This document shows positions 16,752 through 25,449 of a stretch of DNA of 64,000 nt, piece by piece. Position 1 is the first letter of the stretch. The number at the start of each line of letters is the position of its first letter. The DNA lies in NCBI RefSeq assembly GCF_937425535.1, contig NZ_OW485601.1, forward strand, positions 1,169,001 through 1,233,000, read 5' to 3'. Source of the stretch: Rhodovastum atsumiense. GTDB lineage: Bacteria > Pseudomonadota > Alphaproteobacteria > Acetobacterales > Acetobacteraceae. The translations under genes were made by a program, and so were the position numbers. A model generated the notes under the pieces. It did not search any database. It was not told the DNA's origin and worked only from the letters and a program-made list of their open reading frames with translations.

Positions 16752-17615
16752 TTACTCTCCTCCGCCAAGCGCGTGGACGTAGATCGCAACGCTTTTGATA
16801 GTGGCCTCGTCGAGACGGGTATTCCAGTTCGGCATGACGCCCATCTTCGGGCTGGTCACCTGCGCCACCACCGCCTCGCGCGTGCCGGCGAAGAGATGCA
16901 CCGCGGATTTCAGCGGCGGCGCGCCCATCATCCGGCTGCCCTCGCCGTTGGCGCCATGGCAGACGGCACAGTTCTCGGCATAGAGCGCCTTGCCCTTGGC
17001 GATCTCGCCGCCTTCTCCGGCGCCGAAGAATTCGCTGGCAACGAAATCGGCGATCGCGCCGATCTGGTCCGGCTTCAGCATGCTGCCGAAGGCCGGCATG
17101 ACGCTGTTGCGCGCATTCTCGTCACCGCTGCGGATGCCGTGGGTGATGGTCTGCTGGATGTCGGCAAGCTTGCCGCCCCACAGCCAGGTGTCGTCGGCAA
17201 GCGAGGGATAGCCGACCTGGCCTTCGCCGCCCGCCCCGTGGCAGGGCTGGCAATTGGTGGCGAAGGTGATACGGCCGGCGGTGGTGGCCACCGCGAGCAG
17301 TTGCGGGTCGTTCTTCACCTGCTCGATCGGCAGCGAGCGGATCTTGTCCATGAACACCGCGCGCTGTTCCGTCATCGCGGCGACGTCCTCCGCCACCCGG
17401 TCGCGGGAAGATGCGCCGAGCAGGCCGCGGAAATAGCCGGGGCCGTACGGAATGGAAGGCAGCAGCGCGAACATGATGAAGGCGACGATGCAGCAGACGA
17501 AGAAGGTGTAGAGCCACCACTTCGGCAGCGGCGTGTTCAGTTCCTTCAGCCCGTCCCACTCATGCCCGGTCGTCTCGCGACCGGTGAGCGCGTCCTTTTC
17601 GATCTTGGTAGGCAC
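16752..17615 (-). CDS. ccoP: cbb3 oxidase diheme subunit CcoP
   Basis: Membrane-anchored diheme cytochrome c that passes electrons from soluble cytochrome c to CcoO/CcoN. The 287 residues contain an N-terminal helix (WWLYTFFVCCIVAFIMFALLPSIPYG) and two periplasmic cytochrome c domains with heme motifs CQPCH (near residue 125) and CAVCH (near 218). Axial methionines lie in NSVMPAFG and MGVMPNW. Length is normal. It sits 12 bases downstream of ccoQ. Confidence 0.97.
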   Translation of the reverse strand: MPTKIEKDALTGRETTGHEWDGLKELNTPLPKWWLYTFFVCCIVAFIMFALLPSIPYGPGYFRGLLGASSRDRVAEDVAAMTEQRAVFMDKIRSLPIEQVKNDPQLLAVATTAGRITFATNCQPCHGAGGEGQVGYPSLADDTWLWGGKLADIQQTITHGIRSGDENARNSVMPAFGSMLKPDQIGAIADFVASEFFGAGEGGEIAKGKALYAENCAVCHGANGEGSRMMGAPPLKSAVHLFAGTREAVVAQVTSPKMGVMPNWNTRLDEATIKSVAIYVHALGGGE

Positions 17616-17627
17616 TTCAGGGGCTCC

Positions 17628-17780
17628 TTATCGGTCGTCGGCCAGCGGGATACGGGCGTTGTGCTCCATCTCCTGCCTGCGGCTGGGGAGGTAGGCGGAC
17701 ACCACCACCAGCACGAAGACAACGAGAGCGGGCACGACCCAGTGATGCTGCATCCACTGCAGCAAAGAGAGGACATCCAT
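17628..17780 (-). CDS. ccoQ: cbb3 oxidase small subunit CcoQ
   Basis: Small single-helix subunit that stabilises the assembled cbb3 complex. Fifty residues: MDVLSLLQWMQHHW, one membrane segment (VVPALVVFVLVVVSAYL) and a charged C-terminal tail PSRRQEMEHNARIPL, as in other CcoQ proteins. It lies 14 bases after ccoO and 12 before ccoP. Most of the frame upstream of the ATG is a shadow of ccoO. Confidence 0.92.
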   Translation of the reverse strand: MDVLSLLQWMQHHWVVPALVVFVLVVVSAYLPSRRQEMEHNARIPLADDR

Positions 17781-17794
17781 GGGGTGGCCTCCCT

Positions 17795-18538
17795 TTATTG
17801 CTGCAGCTTCTCGACGCCGAGATCGGCGAAGTCCACCATGGTGCCGAGCACCTGGAGATAGGCCACCAGCGCGTCCAGCTCGGTGACCCGGCCGTGACCG
17901 GAGGCGGCGACCGCCTTCGGGTAGCGCTTCTGCACCGCTTCCAGCCCTTCCGATTGCGGGCTCGCCTGCGCCACCAGGTCGGCCTTGGCGTTGGCGATCT
18001 GCTCGTCGGTATAGGGCACGCCGAGGACGCGGTTGGTGCGCATGTGCTCGGCGATCAGGTCGTAGTTGAGCGGCGCGTCGGCGAGGAAGGCGTAGCGCGG
18101 CATCAGGCTTTCCGGCACCAGCGCCTGCGGGTTCTTCAGGTGCCCGTAGTGCCAGTCGTTGGAGTATTTGCCGCCGACGCGGGCGAGGTCGGGGCCGATG
18201 CGCTTGCTGCCCCACTGGAACGGCCGATCATACATGCTCTCGGCGGCGAGGCTGTAATGGCCGTAGCGCTCGACCTCGTCCTTGAGGGTGCGGATCTGCT
18301 GGCTATGGCAGACGTAGCAGCCCTCGCGGACATAGATGTTGCGGCCGGCGAGTTCCAGCGGCGAGTACGGCCGCACGCCTTTCACGTGCTCGACCGTGGT
18401 TTCGATGGTGAAGAGCGGCACGATCTCGACGATGCCGCCAATGGCGACCACGATGACCGTGAGCACCAGCAACAGGAAAGTATTCTTCTCGATCAGCGCG
18501 TGCGGGATCAGGAAGCGACGGAGGCCGGATGTTGCCAT
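17795..18538 (-). CDS. ccoO: cbb3 oxidase monoheme subunit CcoO
   Basis: Membrane-anchored cytochrome c subunit of the cbb3 oxidase. The 247 residues include an N-terminal helix ([23 protein letters not shown]), the family block [17 protein letters not shown] and heme motif CYVCH, then [20 protein letters not shown] and the axial Met in SLMPRYAFL. Length is normal. It begins 6 bases after the ccoN stop. Confidence 0.97.
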   Translation of the reverse strand: MATSGLRRFLIPHALIEKNTFLLLVLTVIVVAIGGIVEIVPLFTIETTVEHVKGVRPYSPLELAGRNIYVREGCYVCHSQQIRTLKDEVERYGHYSLAAESMYDRPFQWGSKRIGPDLARVGGKYSNDWHYGHLKNPQALVPESLMPRYAFLADAPLNYDLIAEHMRTNRVLGVPYTDEQIANAKADLVAQASPQSEGLEAVQKRYPKAVAASGHGRVTELDALVAYLQVLGTMVDFADLGVEKLQQ

Positions 18539-18544
18539 GGTGGC

Positions 18545-20017
18545 TCACTCCCCTGCCACGGCGAGGCCGGCCGGCAGGACCGCCCCACGGGGTTCGGTGG
18601 ACGGGCTGCGCACGGTCTTGATCAGGTTGTAGCACATGATCAGGCCGCCGATCAGGAACATCAGGCCGCCGAGCATGCGGATCACGTAGTAGGGGTGCAC
18701 GGCGTTGACCGATTCCGAGAACGAGTACTGCAGGAAGCCGAACCGGTCATAGGCGCGCCACATCAGGCCCTGCATGATGCCCGCCACCCACATCGCGCTG
18801 ATGTAGAAGACGATGCCCAGGGTCGCGACCCAGTAGTGCCAGGCCACCAGCTTGGTGGAATAGAGGCTGCTGCGCTTCCACAGCGCCGGCACCAGATAAT
18901 AGATGGCACCGAAGCTGATGAACGCCACCCAGCCGAGCGCGCCGGAATGCACGTGGCCGACGGTCCAGTCGGTGTAGTGGCTGAGCGAGTTGACCTCGCG
19001 GATCGACATCAGCGGGCCTTCGAAGGTGGACATGCCGTAGAAGCCGACCGCGGTCACCGAGAAGCGCAAAGCGGGGTCGGTGCGCAGCTTGTCCCAGGCG
19101 CCCGAGAGCGTCATCAGGCCGTTGATCATGCCGCCCCAGGAGGGCATCCACAGCATGACGGAGAACGCCATGCCGAGCGTCTGCGTCCAGTCGGGCAGCG
19201 AGGTGTAGTGCAGGTGGTGCGGACCCGCCCACATGTACAGGAAGATCAGCGACCAGAAATGCACGATGGAGAGCCGGTAGGAATAGACCGGCCGGTTGGC
19301 CTGCTTCGGAATGAAGTAGTACATCATGCCGAGGAAGGCGGCGGTCAGGAAGAAGCCGACCGCGTTGTGGCCGTACCACCATTGCACCATGGCGTTCTGC
19401 ACGCCGGAATAGGCGACATAGCCCTTGGCGGCGAAGAACGAGACCGGCAGCGCGGCGTTGTTGACCAGCACCAGGATCGCCACGGTCAGGATGAATGCCA
19501 GGTAGAACCAGTTGGCGACGTAGATGTGCGGTTCCTGCCGCTTCAGCAGGGTGCCGATGTAGACGGCGGCGTAGAGCACCCAGACCAGCACCAGGAAGAG
19601 CGTAATGTGCCATTCGGGCTCGGAGTATTCCTGGCCGCGCGAATAGCCCATGACGTAGCTGAGGGCCGCCATCACGATGAAGAACTGGTAGCCCCAGAAG
19701 ATGAAATCGTGCAGCGCATCGGGGCCGACCAGCCGGGCCCGGCAGGTGCGCTGGACCACGTAAAGAGAGGTCGCGAACAGCGCATTGCCGCCGAAGGCAA
19801 AAATGGCCGCAGACGTGTGCACCGGCCGCAGCCGGCCAAAATTGAGGAAGGACAGACCCAGATTGAAACCGGGCCAGCACAGTTCGGTGGCAATGTAGAC
19901 GCCGGCCAGGAATGCCACCACCGCCCAGAACATGGAGGCAATGGTGAACTTCTTGATGACATCCTCGTTGTAAACCACCGGGCGGACCGCCACGTCCGCA
20001 AGTGCCGTGTCAGCCAT
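18545..20017 (-). CDS. ccoN: cbb3 oxidase catalytic subunit I, CcoN
   Basis: Heme-copper oxidase subunit carrying heme b and the b3-CuB site, reducing O2 to water with proton pumping. About 490 residues and 12 membrane helices. Seen: [20 protein letters not shown] with a heme-b His, [21 protein letters not shown] with a CuB His, [15 protein letters not shown], and [15 protein letters not shown]. The ATG at 20017 has AAGG nine bases upstream; a GTG at 20023 is too close to that site. It is the first oxidase gene, overlapped at its 5' side by a small membrane-protein gene. Confidence 0.97.
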   Translation of the reverse strand: MADTALADVAVRPVVYNEDVIKKFTIASMFWAVVAFLAGVYIATELCWPGFNLGLSFLNFGRLRPVHTSAAIFAFGGNALFATSLYVVQRTCRARLVGPDALHDFIFWGYQFFIVMAALSYVMGYSRGQEYSEPEWHITLFLVLVWVLYAAVYIGTLLKRQEPHIYVANWFYLAFILTVAILVLVNNAALPVSFFAAKGYVAYSGVQNAMVQWWYGHNAVGFFLTAAFLGMMYYFIPKQANRPVYSYRLSIVHFWSLIFLYMWAGPHHLHYTSLPDWTQTLGMAFSVMLWMPSWGGMINGLMTLSGAWDKLRTDPALRFSVTAVGFYGMSTFEGPLMSIREVNSLSHYTDWTVGHVHSGALGWVAFISFGAIYYLVPALWKRSSLYSTKLVAWHYWVATLGIVFYISAMWVAGIMQGLMWRAYDRFGFLQYSFSESVNAVHPYYVIRMLGGLMFLIGGLIMCYNLIKTVRSPSTEPRGAVLPAGLAVAGE

Positions 20018-20213
20018 GGACACCCGCCTTGGCCGCCGCCTCTTTCAGGTCGAAATACTTCTTGATCAGGCCGAAATCGAATAAAACCGCAAAGCCGAAC
20101 AGCGACAATCCGAAAACATACATTCCCGAGTCAAGCGCACCCGAAACCAGCAACAGGCCAAGGAGCCCCAGCAACGCCACGGATACACCCACAACGATAT
20201 CGCCGAAACTCAT
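20010..20213 (-). CDS. Small membrane protein upstream of ccoN, unknown
   Basis: Sixty-seven residues starting [16 protein letters not shown], with two hydrophobic stretches separated by a short turn ([11 protein letters not shown]) and a charged end [16 protein letters not shown]. It overlaps the start of ccoN by eight bases and is the first gene after the FNR-type box, so it is probably the first cistron of the oxidase operon. I do not recognise a named family. Membrane location and a link to the oxidase are inference. The frame is open upstream to 20255 but ATG 20213 fits the hydrophobic start. Confidence 0.7.
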   Translation of the reverse strand: MSFGDIVVGVSVALLGLLGLLLVSGALDSGMYVFGLSLFGFAVLFDFGLIKKYFDLKEAAAKAGVHG

Positions 20214-20320
20214 TACATACCCCACATTGTGTTTGACCGTGCGATTGTAACGCACCGTTTAGGGCGCGGCCATGGACAGCCGACCCCATGGCAAGCTGCG
20301 CCCCGCCCATACAAGTGGCA

Positions 20321-20334
20321 TTGACACAGATCAA
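20321..20334. promoter_or_regulatory. FNR/FixK-type box (anaerobox)
   Basis: TTGACACAGATCAA matches the FNR/FixK consensus TTGAC/T-N4-ATCAA at every fixed position. It lies between the divergent ccoN operon (first start 108 bases away) and the TauE-like gene (start 84 bases away). Oxygen control of ccoNOQP by FixK/FNR proteins is established in related bacteria; which side it controls here, or both, is inference. Confidence 0.8.
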
Positions 20335-20353
20335 CAGCAAGCAGACATAAACG

Positions 20354-20366
20354 GATCAGTCTGATC
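20354..20366. promoter_or_regulatory. Palindrome GATCAGTCTGATC
   Basis: Perfect 13-base palindrome (6-base arms around one T) 20 bases to the right of the FNR-type box and 52 bases before the TauE-like gene start. It could be an operator for a second regulator of the divergent promoters. Symmetry is seen; function is inference. Confidence 0.4.
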
Positions 20367-20417
20367 GTATTGCAAAATACAGTTGGCCGATAAAATAGTT
20401 TCAGAAGAAATATAGCA

Positions 20418-21191
20418 TTGAAACAATATATACTTGCGCTCGTCACACTCTGCAGCGCCGACGGCAGCGTCGGCACCGGGACAGCCTTGTTGCTTGGCCT
20501 GCTGACGGCAGGCGCGGCCGGCAGTGTCATGCACTGCGCGCCGATGTGCGGGCCCTTCGTGCTCGGACAGGTGTCCGACCGGCTCGCACGCATTCCGGCG
20601 GCAAGATTATGCGAATCCGCACGGCTGTCGAGCGCCTTGCTGCTGCCCTACCATCTGGGACGCCTGAGCACCTATGCCGCCCTGGGAATGCTGGCGGCGA
20701 CCTCCGGCGACATCCTCGCCAGCGCGGCGCCGCTCGGCATGCTGCCCGCGCTGCTGCTGCTGCTCGGGGCGCTGCTGTTCCTCGGCCATGCCGCCGGCCG
20801 CCTTGTTCCCCGGCTGCGGCCGCTGATCCCGGCAAGCGACCGGGCCCCGGCGGCCTGGGTGCGCGGCATCGCCCGCCTGACATCAGGCATCGACCGGACC
20901 CGGCCACTCGGAGGCTACCTGCTGGGCGTGGCGCTCGGCTTCCTGCCCTGCGGCTTCCTGTACGCAGCCCTCGCGGCGGCGGCGGCGGCGGGCAATGCCG
21001 CGGGCGGCGCGCTGGCCATGCTGGCCTTCGGAGTCGGCACCGTTCCGAGTCTGCTGGCCGTCGGCATCGCCGGCCAGGCGGCGGGATATGCCTGGCGCCG
21101 CGGCATCACCGCCGCAGCCCCGGTGGTGATGTTGCTCAACGCCATCATCCTCGGCGTGCTGGCCTGGCAACGCTTCGCCGCCCTGGCCTGA
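20418..21191 (+). CDS. TauE/SafE-like membrane protein (COG2836 type)
   Basis: Polytopic membrane protein of about 257 residues from the TauE/SafE / urease-accessory-like (DsbD_2-related) family often found beside cbb3 oxidase genes. Seen: the family's first-helix block AGAAGSVMHCAPMCGPFVLGQ with HCxxMCG, later GFLPCGFLYAALAAAAAAG and GVGTVPSLLAVG. The HC..MC and PCG cysteines may handle copper or thiol redox; that is inference. The start is a TTG with GAAGAAA upstream; a later TTG in TALLLG is possible. It is divergent from the ccoN operon across an FNR-type box. Confidence 0.82.
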   Translation: MKQYILALVTLCSADGSVGTGTALLLGLLTAGAAGSVMHCAPMCGPFVLGQVSDRLARIPAARLCESARLSSALLLPYHLGRLSTYAALGMLAATSGDILASAAPLGMLPALLLLLGALLFLGHAAGRLVPRLRPLIPASDRAPAAWVRGIARLTSGIDRTRPLGGYLLGVALGFLPCGFLYAALAAAAAAGNAAGGALAMLAFGVGTVPSLLAVGIAGQAAGYAWRRGITAAAPVVMLLNAIILGVLAWQRFAALA

Positions 21192-21621
21192 CCCGGCCGC
21201 CGCCCCGCACCCCGGAATTGCGGTGATTACGTATCGTTCCCGATCCCATCCCATATCAGTCGAGTTGCGTAGTCGCAGAATCGCATCGATTGAAAAATCA
21301 CGATTTTTCGACACCCCCCTCTCCCGGGCACATGAAAACATGAAACCGGTATCTGGACAGGTGCACCGGCCTGCGCTTCAAGGGCGCCACCGGGCCGTCC
21401 CCGGATCAGATTGTTGCAACCGCTCGACAAATCATGACGAAACAGCGCGTGACTTGCGGCGCACGACGCGCACGCTGACTCCGGAGCCGTCCGGGTATCG
21501 CACCGAATGCGATCCCCTCCTCCGCTCCATTTTGCCGAACCTGGCGTCGGCAGGGCTCGCCCCAAGTGGCGGCAGGGGCCCTGCGATCGCCGCTTTGCCG
21601 AACGAAAGGACATGCCGCCCC
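21192..21621. other. Intergenic region with palindrome, no gene seen
   Basis: About 430 bases. Open frames here lack family features. The stretch 21225-21310 is less GC-rich than its flanks and contains the 18-base palindrome annotated separately. The remainder is ordinary GC-rich sequence leading to an AAAGGA Shine-Dalgarno-like site before the MarR-like gene. Confidence 0.5.
21292..21309. promoter_or_regulatory. Palindrome GAAAAATC-AC-GATTTTTC
   Basis: Two perfect 8-base arms (GAAAAATC and GATTTTTC) around AC, about 310 bases before the MarR-like gene and 100 after the TauE-like gene. It could be an operator, for example for autoregulation by the MarR-like protein, or a hairpin with the T-run acting as terminator for the TauE-like gene. 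Undecided. Confidence 0.45.
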
Positions 21622-21990
21622 ATGGCCCAAAAACTCTCCCCCGACCTTGCCGTGGGAATCCTTCGCGAGATCATCGTCGCGCTGGTCCGCAAGGACGGAC
21701 CGGCGCTCTCGACGCACCAACTGGGCGTCTACCTGACCTGCTACCTGAAGGATGGGGACCATACCGTCCGCGGCCTCGCGGCGGAGTTGAACGTCTCCAA
21801 ATCCGTCATCACGCGGGCGCTCGACAAGCTCGGTGAACTGGACCTGGCCAAGCGGCGGCCCGATCCGACCGACCGTCGCAGCGTGCTGGTGGACAGCACG
21901 CCGGCCGGCATCGCCCTGATGAACGAGCTGAAGTCGATCAGCCAGATCGCGATGAAGAACTCCGCGGGCTCTTCCGAGCAGGCCGCCTGA
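21622..21990 (+). CDS. MarR-like winged-helix transcription regulator
   Basis: Small DNA-binding regulator, 122 residues. The core block reads HTVRGLAAELNVSKSVITRALDKLGEL, a helix-turn-helix, followed by the wing RRPDPTDRRSVLVDSTPAG, the DxRxxxV wing signature of MarR-type proteins. It is shorter than typical MarR (about 140-150) and lacks a long C-terminal dimerisation helix. The ATG at 21622 fits the domain start; the frame is open upstream but without domain features. Target and ligand are unknown. Confidence 0.82.
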   Translation: MAQKLSPDLAVGILREIIVALVRKDGPALSTHQLGVYLTCYLKDGDHTVRGLAAELNVSKSVITRALDKLGELDLAKRRPDPTDRRSVLVDSTPAGIALMNELKSISQIAMKNSAGSSEQAA

Positions 21991-22054
21991 GCCCACACGG
22001 CTGCCGGAACCAGGCGTTCCGGACAAGATAGCTGCCCCTTCCGCGGCGCTGTTG

Positions 22055-22234
22055 CAGCCCCGCGGAAGGCCAGGGCTCCGCCCTGGACCTGCCAAGGGCC
22101 ACAAGGCCCCTTGGTCCGCTGCGCGGCCCAAGCCCATTCGCGCTGCGCGGTACAGAAAATCATGGGTTCCAAGGGCGAAGCCCTTGGTCGGTCCAGGGCG
22201 AAGCCCTGGTCGGGTGCGGGGCGAAGCCCCGCCA
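22055..22234. repeat. Composite hairpin repeat, copy 4 (inverted, between MarR-like gene and dksA)
   Basis: The element in the opposite orientation to copies 2 and 6: CCAGGGCTCCGCCCTGG, CCAAGGGCCACAAGGCCCCTTGG, the GCTGCGCGG module, CCAAGGGCGAAGCCCTTGG, CCAGGGCGAAGCCCTGG and finally GGGGCGAAGCCCC. It fills most of the 354-base gap between the MarR-like gene and dksA, which converge on it. Confidence 0.85.
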
Positions 22235-22344
22235 AAAGGCTTATCCGAACGCCTGTGGAGGCTTCGCCCCCTCGCCCTGCCGGGACCACGCGGGCTGGCA
22301 ACCGTCGGCGGTGATGCCATCGTCATCACCGCCGTTCCCCCGGA

Positions 22345-22761
22345 TCAATCGTCGCGGTGCACCCGTTCCATGCGCTCGTGCCGTTCCTGCGCCTCGATCG
22401 ACAGGGTGGCGATCGGCCGCGCCTCGAGCCGCTTGAGGCCGATCGGCTCGCCGGTTTCCTCGCAGAAGCCATAGCTTCCGTTCTCGACGCGGGCGAGTGC
22501 CTGGTCGATCTTGGCGATCAGCTTGCGGGCACGATCGCGGGTGCGCAGCTCCAGCGCACGGTCCGTTTCGACACTGGCACGATCGGTGATGTCGGCTTCG
22601 TGGATCCCACCCTGGGAGAGGCTGGCCAGCGTGCCATCGGCCTCGCGCAGCAGGTCTGCCCGCCATCTCAATAATTTCTGGCGGAAATACTCGACCTGCA
22701 GAGGATTCATGAACTCCTCGTCATCCGACGGGCGGTAGTCAGGAGGCAGGGTGACCATCAT
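22345..22761 (-). CDS. dksA: DksA, RNA polymerase-binding stringent-response factor
   Basis: DksA enters the RNA polymerase secondary channel and, with ppGpp, adjusts rRNA and biosynthetic promoters. The 138 residues contain the coiled coil (FRQKLLRWRADLLREADGTL ... DRARKLIAKIDQAL), with the tip DRAS/ETD acidic residues, and the finger region YGFCEETGEPIGLKRLEARP ending in SIEAQERHERMER. Only one of the four classical zinc cysteines is present, the usual state in alphaproteobacterial DksA. It neighbours flagellar genes. Confidence 0.95.
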   Translation of the reverse strand: MMVTLPPDYRPSDDEEFMNPLQVEYFRQKLLRWRADLLREADGTLASLSQGGIHEADITDRASVETDRALELRTRDRARKLIAKIDQALARVENGSYGFCEETGEPIGLKRLEARPIATLSIEAQERHERMERVHRDD

Positions 22762-22901
22762 CGGCGCAGGTTCCTGGGGCGTTTCTCGGCCTCCGGGTCG
22801 CGCTCAAGGCGGAAGCGCAACCTCGGCGTGAGTCGGGCGGCTTATAACCACGCGGGTCAGGACCGCCAAGAGGACATGCCGATGCGTCCGTGATAACGAT
22901 G

Positions 22902-23327
22902 TCAGGCGCTAATGACGTTGGCGTGACGACGGGCCAGCTCCACGCGCGCCCGCAGCGTCACTGCGGCCACGATGTCACGCAGCGCGGGATCGGCCGCCAG
23001 CGGCACCTGGCCGGCCAGCGCCGCGAGTCGCCGCAGGGCGCCGGGATCGGGCCCGCCGCCCTGGCCGGCCCCGAGCAGGCCCCGTTGCAGCGCGGCCAGT
23101 TCCGCCAGGATGTCCTGGGCGTGGCGCCTGGCCTGCCGGTCCCGGCTCGCCGCGCCCTCGGCCTCCTGCAACGCCAGCATGGTTTCGAGGGCGATCCCGG
23201 CGGTGCCGCCGAGATCGGCCGCCGGCTCCGCCAGGCCGCCGGCAATGCGGAACCCCTCCCGGCGGGAAGAGGATCGCGCCGCCGGGCGCACGGGGGCAGC
23301 CGTACCGATGCCTTCGATTGATACCAT
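22902..23327 (-). CDS. fliX: Flagellar assembly regulator FliX
   Basis: FliX couples completion of the early flagellar structure to class III/IV gene expression with the sigma-54 activator FlbD in Caulobacter. The 141 residues show the family's N-terminal MVSIEGIG, a variable linker, the central TAGIALETMLALQE helix, the block RRHAQDILAELAALQRGLL and a C-terminal helix LRDIVAAVTLRARVELARR. The gene is divergent from flgI, the arrangement known from Caulobacter. FlbD is not in this window. Confidence 0.85.
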   Translation of the reverse strand: MVSIEGIGTAAPVRPAARSSSRREGFRIAGGLAEPAADLGGTAGIALETMLALQEAEGAASRDRQARRHAQDILAELAALQRGLLGAGQGGGPDPGALRRLAALAGQVPLAADPALRDIVAAVTLRARVELARRHANVISA

Positions 23328-23366
23328 CTGCAGTTCCTTGCCTCACCAGACCGGGCCGCGCCGCCA

Positions 23367-23383
23367 CCGGCAGGACCTGCCGG
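23367..23383. repeat. Inverted repeat in the fliX-flgI divergent promoter region
   Basis: CCGGCAG and CTGCCGG around GAC, a perfect 7-base inverted repeat 40 bases upstream of fliX and about 120 bases upstream of flgI. It could be a regulator site or part of a leader hairpin. No clear sigma-54 promoter is visible in this 177-base gap. Confidence 0.3.
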
Positions 23384-23504
23384 GGGGTTCCCCCGCGTCC
23401 CACGCCGCGGCGCAAGGGAACGGGACCAACCATCCGGGGAGCCGGCAGTCATTCCTTTACATCTTCCGCGTAAACCGACCCTTGCCGGTCCGAGGGAATG
23501 TACC

Positions 23505-24629
23505 TTGCCTGAAACCTCCTCCGTCTCCCTGCTGCGCCTTCTCATCCTGGCTGCCAGCCTGCTGTCCCTGGCCACCGCCCCGGCGGCGGCGCAGGTGCGC
23601 ATCAAGGACATCGCCGATGTCGAGGGCGTGCGCGAGAACCAGTTGGTCGGCTACGGCCTGGTGGTCGGGCTGAACGGCACCGGCGACCGGCTCGATGCCG
23701 CGGTGTTCACCCGGCAATCGCTGATCGGCATGCTGGAACGGCTGGGTGTCAACACGCGCGACCAGGAAGCGCGGCTGCGCACCAAGAATGTTGCCGCGGT
23801 GATGGTCACCGCCGCCCTGCCCGCCTTTGCCCGGCCTGGAAGCCGGATCGATGTCGCGGTCTCGGCGCTCGGCGATGCCAAGGACCTGACCGGCGGAACG
23901 CTGCTGGTCACGCCGCTGCTCGCCGCCGACGGCGAGGTCTACGCGGTCGCGCAGGGCGCCCTCGCCACCGGCGCCATTGCGGCGCGCGGCATCGCCGCCT
24001 CGGTGACACGGGGCGTGCCGACCGCCGGCCGCATCGCCAACGGCGCCAGCGTCGAACGGGAAATCGGCTATCGCCTGGGCAGCCGGCCGGAATTGCGGCT
24101 GGGCCTGCGCAACCCCGATCTCACCACGGCACGCCGCATCGCCGATGCGATCAACCGGGCGCTGGGCGGCGGCATCGCCCGCGCAACCGATCCGCGCAGC
24201 GTGGCCCTCAGCCTCGGCGGCCGGGACGTGGTGGATGCGCTGGGCCGCATCGAAGACCTGCGGGTGGAGCCGGACAGTCCGGCCATCGTCGTCATCGACG
24301 AGGCCAGCGGCACGATCGTGATGGGGGCCAATGTCCGCGTCAGCACCGTCGCCATCGCGCAGGGCAACCTGACCATCCGCGTGACGGAGACGCCGGAAGT
24401 CAGCCAGCCCGGCCCACTTTCGGGCGGCAGCACGGTGGTGGTGCCGCGCACCACCATCCAGGCCGATGACGGCCAGGACAAGCGCCTTGGCATCCTGCCC
24501 GCCAACATCACCCTGCGCGACCTGGTTGGCGGGCTGAACGCGCTCGGCATGGGGCCGCGCGACATGATCACCATCCTGCAGGCGATCAAGGCGGCCGGTG
24601 CCCTGCAGGCGGAATTGCAGGTGCGCTGA
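23505..24629 (+). CDS. flgI: Flagellar P-ring protein FlgI
   Basis: Periplasmic P-ring subunit surrounding the flagellar rod. The 374 residues begin with a Sec signal peptide (LLRLLILAASLLSLATAPAAAQ), then the family start VRIKDIADVEGVRENQLVGYGLVVGLNGTGD split over the cleavage-proximal region. The end is FlgI-typical: RDLVGGLNALGMGPRDMI and ILQAIKAAGALQAELQVR. Start is a TTG preceded by GAGGGA. Its stop overlaps the next ATG by one base. Confidence 0.97.
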   Translation: MPETSSVSLLRLLILAASLLSLATAPAAAQVRIKDIADVEGVRENQLVGYGLVVGLNGTGDRLDAAVFTRQSLIGMLERLGVNTRDQEARLRTKNVAAVMVTAALPAFARPGSRIDVAVSALGDAKDLTGGTLLVTPLLAADGEVYAVAQGALATGAIAARGIAASVTRGVPTAGRIANGASVEREIGYRLGSRPELRLGLRNPDLTTARRIADAINRALGGGIARATDPRSVALSLGGRDVVDALGRIEDLRVEPDSPAIVVIDEASGTIVMGANVRVSTVAIAQGNLTIRVTETPEVSQPGPLSGGSTVVVPRTTIQADDGQDKRLGILPANITLRDLVGGLNALGMGPRDMITILQAIKAAGALQAELQVR

Positions 24630-24952
24630 TGAGCTCCTTTCCTACCCTCGGCGCGCCCGGCGCGACCGATCTCGCCACCCCGCAGGCGGCGCGCGCCTGG
24701 CGTGCGGCCCAGGACTTCGAGGCGATGGCGATCGCACGCCTGATCGAGCCGATGTTCGACACGGTGGACACCGCGAACGGCATGTTCGGTGGCGGCGTCG
24801 GCGAAACCGCCTGGAAGCCGTTCCTGATCGAGGGGATCGCGCAGCGCATGGCAAGCTCGGGTGGGTTCGGCCTCGCCGTCCCGATCTGGCGCCAGATGCT
24901 GCACCTGCAGGAGAACCTGCAATCACCCGACAGCCAGGAGGACCCGGCATGA
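24629..24952 (+). CDS. Rod-binding protein (FlgJ N-domain / CheL type)
   Basis: Short FlgJ-type rod-capping protein without the peptidoglycan hydrolase domain, 107 residues. Seen: the Rod-binding domain with AAQDFEAMAIARLIEPMFDTV and MFGGGVGETAWKPFLIEGIAQRMA split in the middle, ending GFGLAVPIWRQML. Alphaproteobacteria commonly carry this single-domain form (CheL in Caulobacter) directly after flgI. Start and stop overlap both neighbours, indicating translational coupling. Confidence 0.9.
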   Translation: MSSFPTLGAPGATDLATPQAARAWRAAQDFEAMAIARLIEPMFDTVDTANGMFGGGVGETAWKPFLIEGIAQRMASSGGFGLAVPIWRQMLHLQENLQSPDSQEDPA

Positions 24953-25350
24953 TCCGCAATCTGATCGAGGCGGCGACCGCTCTTGCCGGAACGCTGGAAC
25001 GCGAGAACCAGGCGCTGATGCTGCTTGATCTGGCACGGGCCGCGGCGCTGCTGCCGGAGAAACGTCGGGCCATCACCGCCTTCAACGCGGCCCAGGCCTG
25101 CGCCCGACAGGACACCGACCTGCCGCCGGAGTTGCGCAGGACCATCGCCGACCTCACGACCCGGCTGCGGGGGCTTGCCATCGAAAACCGCCGGCTGCTC
25201 GGGCGTGGCATCACCGCACAGGCGCGGGTGATCGAGGTGGTCGCACAGGCCGCACGGATCCAGCACGCCACCACGGGCAGCTATCGTGCATCGGGCATCG
25301 TTGCCGGCGCACGCACGGCAGCACCGCTGGCCATCTCGGCCGCGGTCTAG
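24949..25350 (+). CDS. FlgN-like flagellar protein (putative export chaperone)
   Basis: 133-residue, largely alpha-helical protein overlapping the rod-binding gene by ATGA. The N-terminal LIEAATALAGTLERENQALMLLDLARAAALLPEK resembles the FlgN leader, in which a long helix with ERENxAL precedes the second helix, but is given here only in part. In Caulobacter-type clusters a similar gene (FlbY) follows flgI-cheL. The chaperone role for hook-associated proteins is inference from position and weak similarity. Confidence 0.65.
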   Translation: MIRNLIEAATALAGTLERENQALMLLDLARAAALLPEKRRAITAFNAAQACARQDTDLPPELRRTIADLTTRLRGLAIENRRLLGRGITAQARVIEVVAQAARIQHATTGSYRASGIVAGARTAAPLAISAAV

Positions 25351-25449
25351 GCCCGGGGTAAAGGCAGGACGACATCCGTTCAGCCGTCGCGATCGTGCCG
25401 GCGCATCGTCGCCGGCCGCACGACGGAACTGCAGGCCCGCGCAAGCAGG

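Noticed and set aside
17798-20065. Plus-strand open frame of about 755 codons opposite ccoN-ccoO
   Set aside because: Antisense to oxidase genes with all catalytic motifs; no recognisable features of its own.
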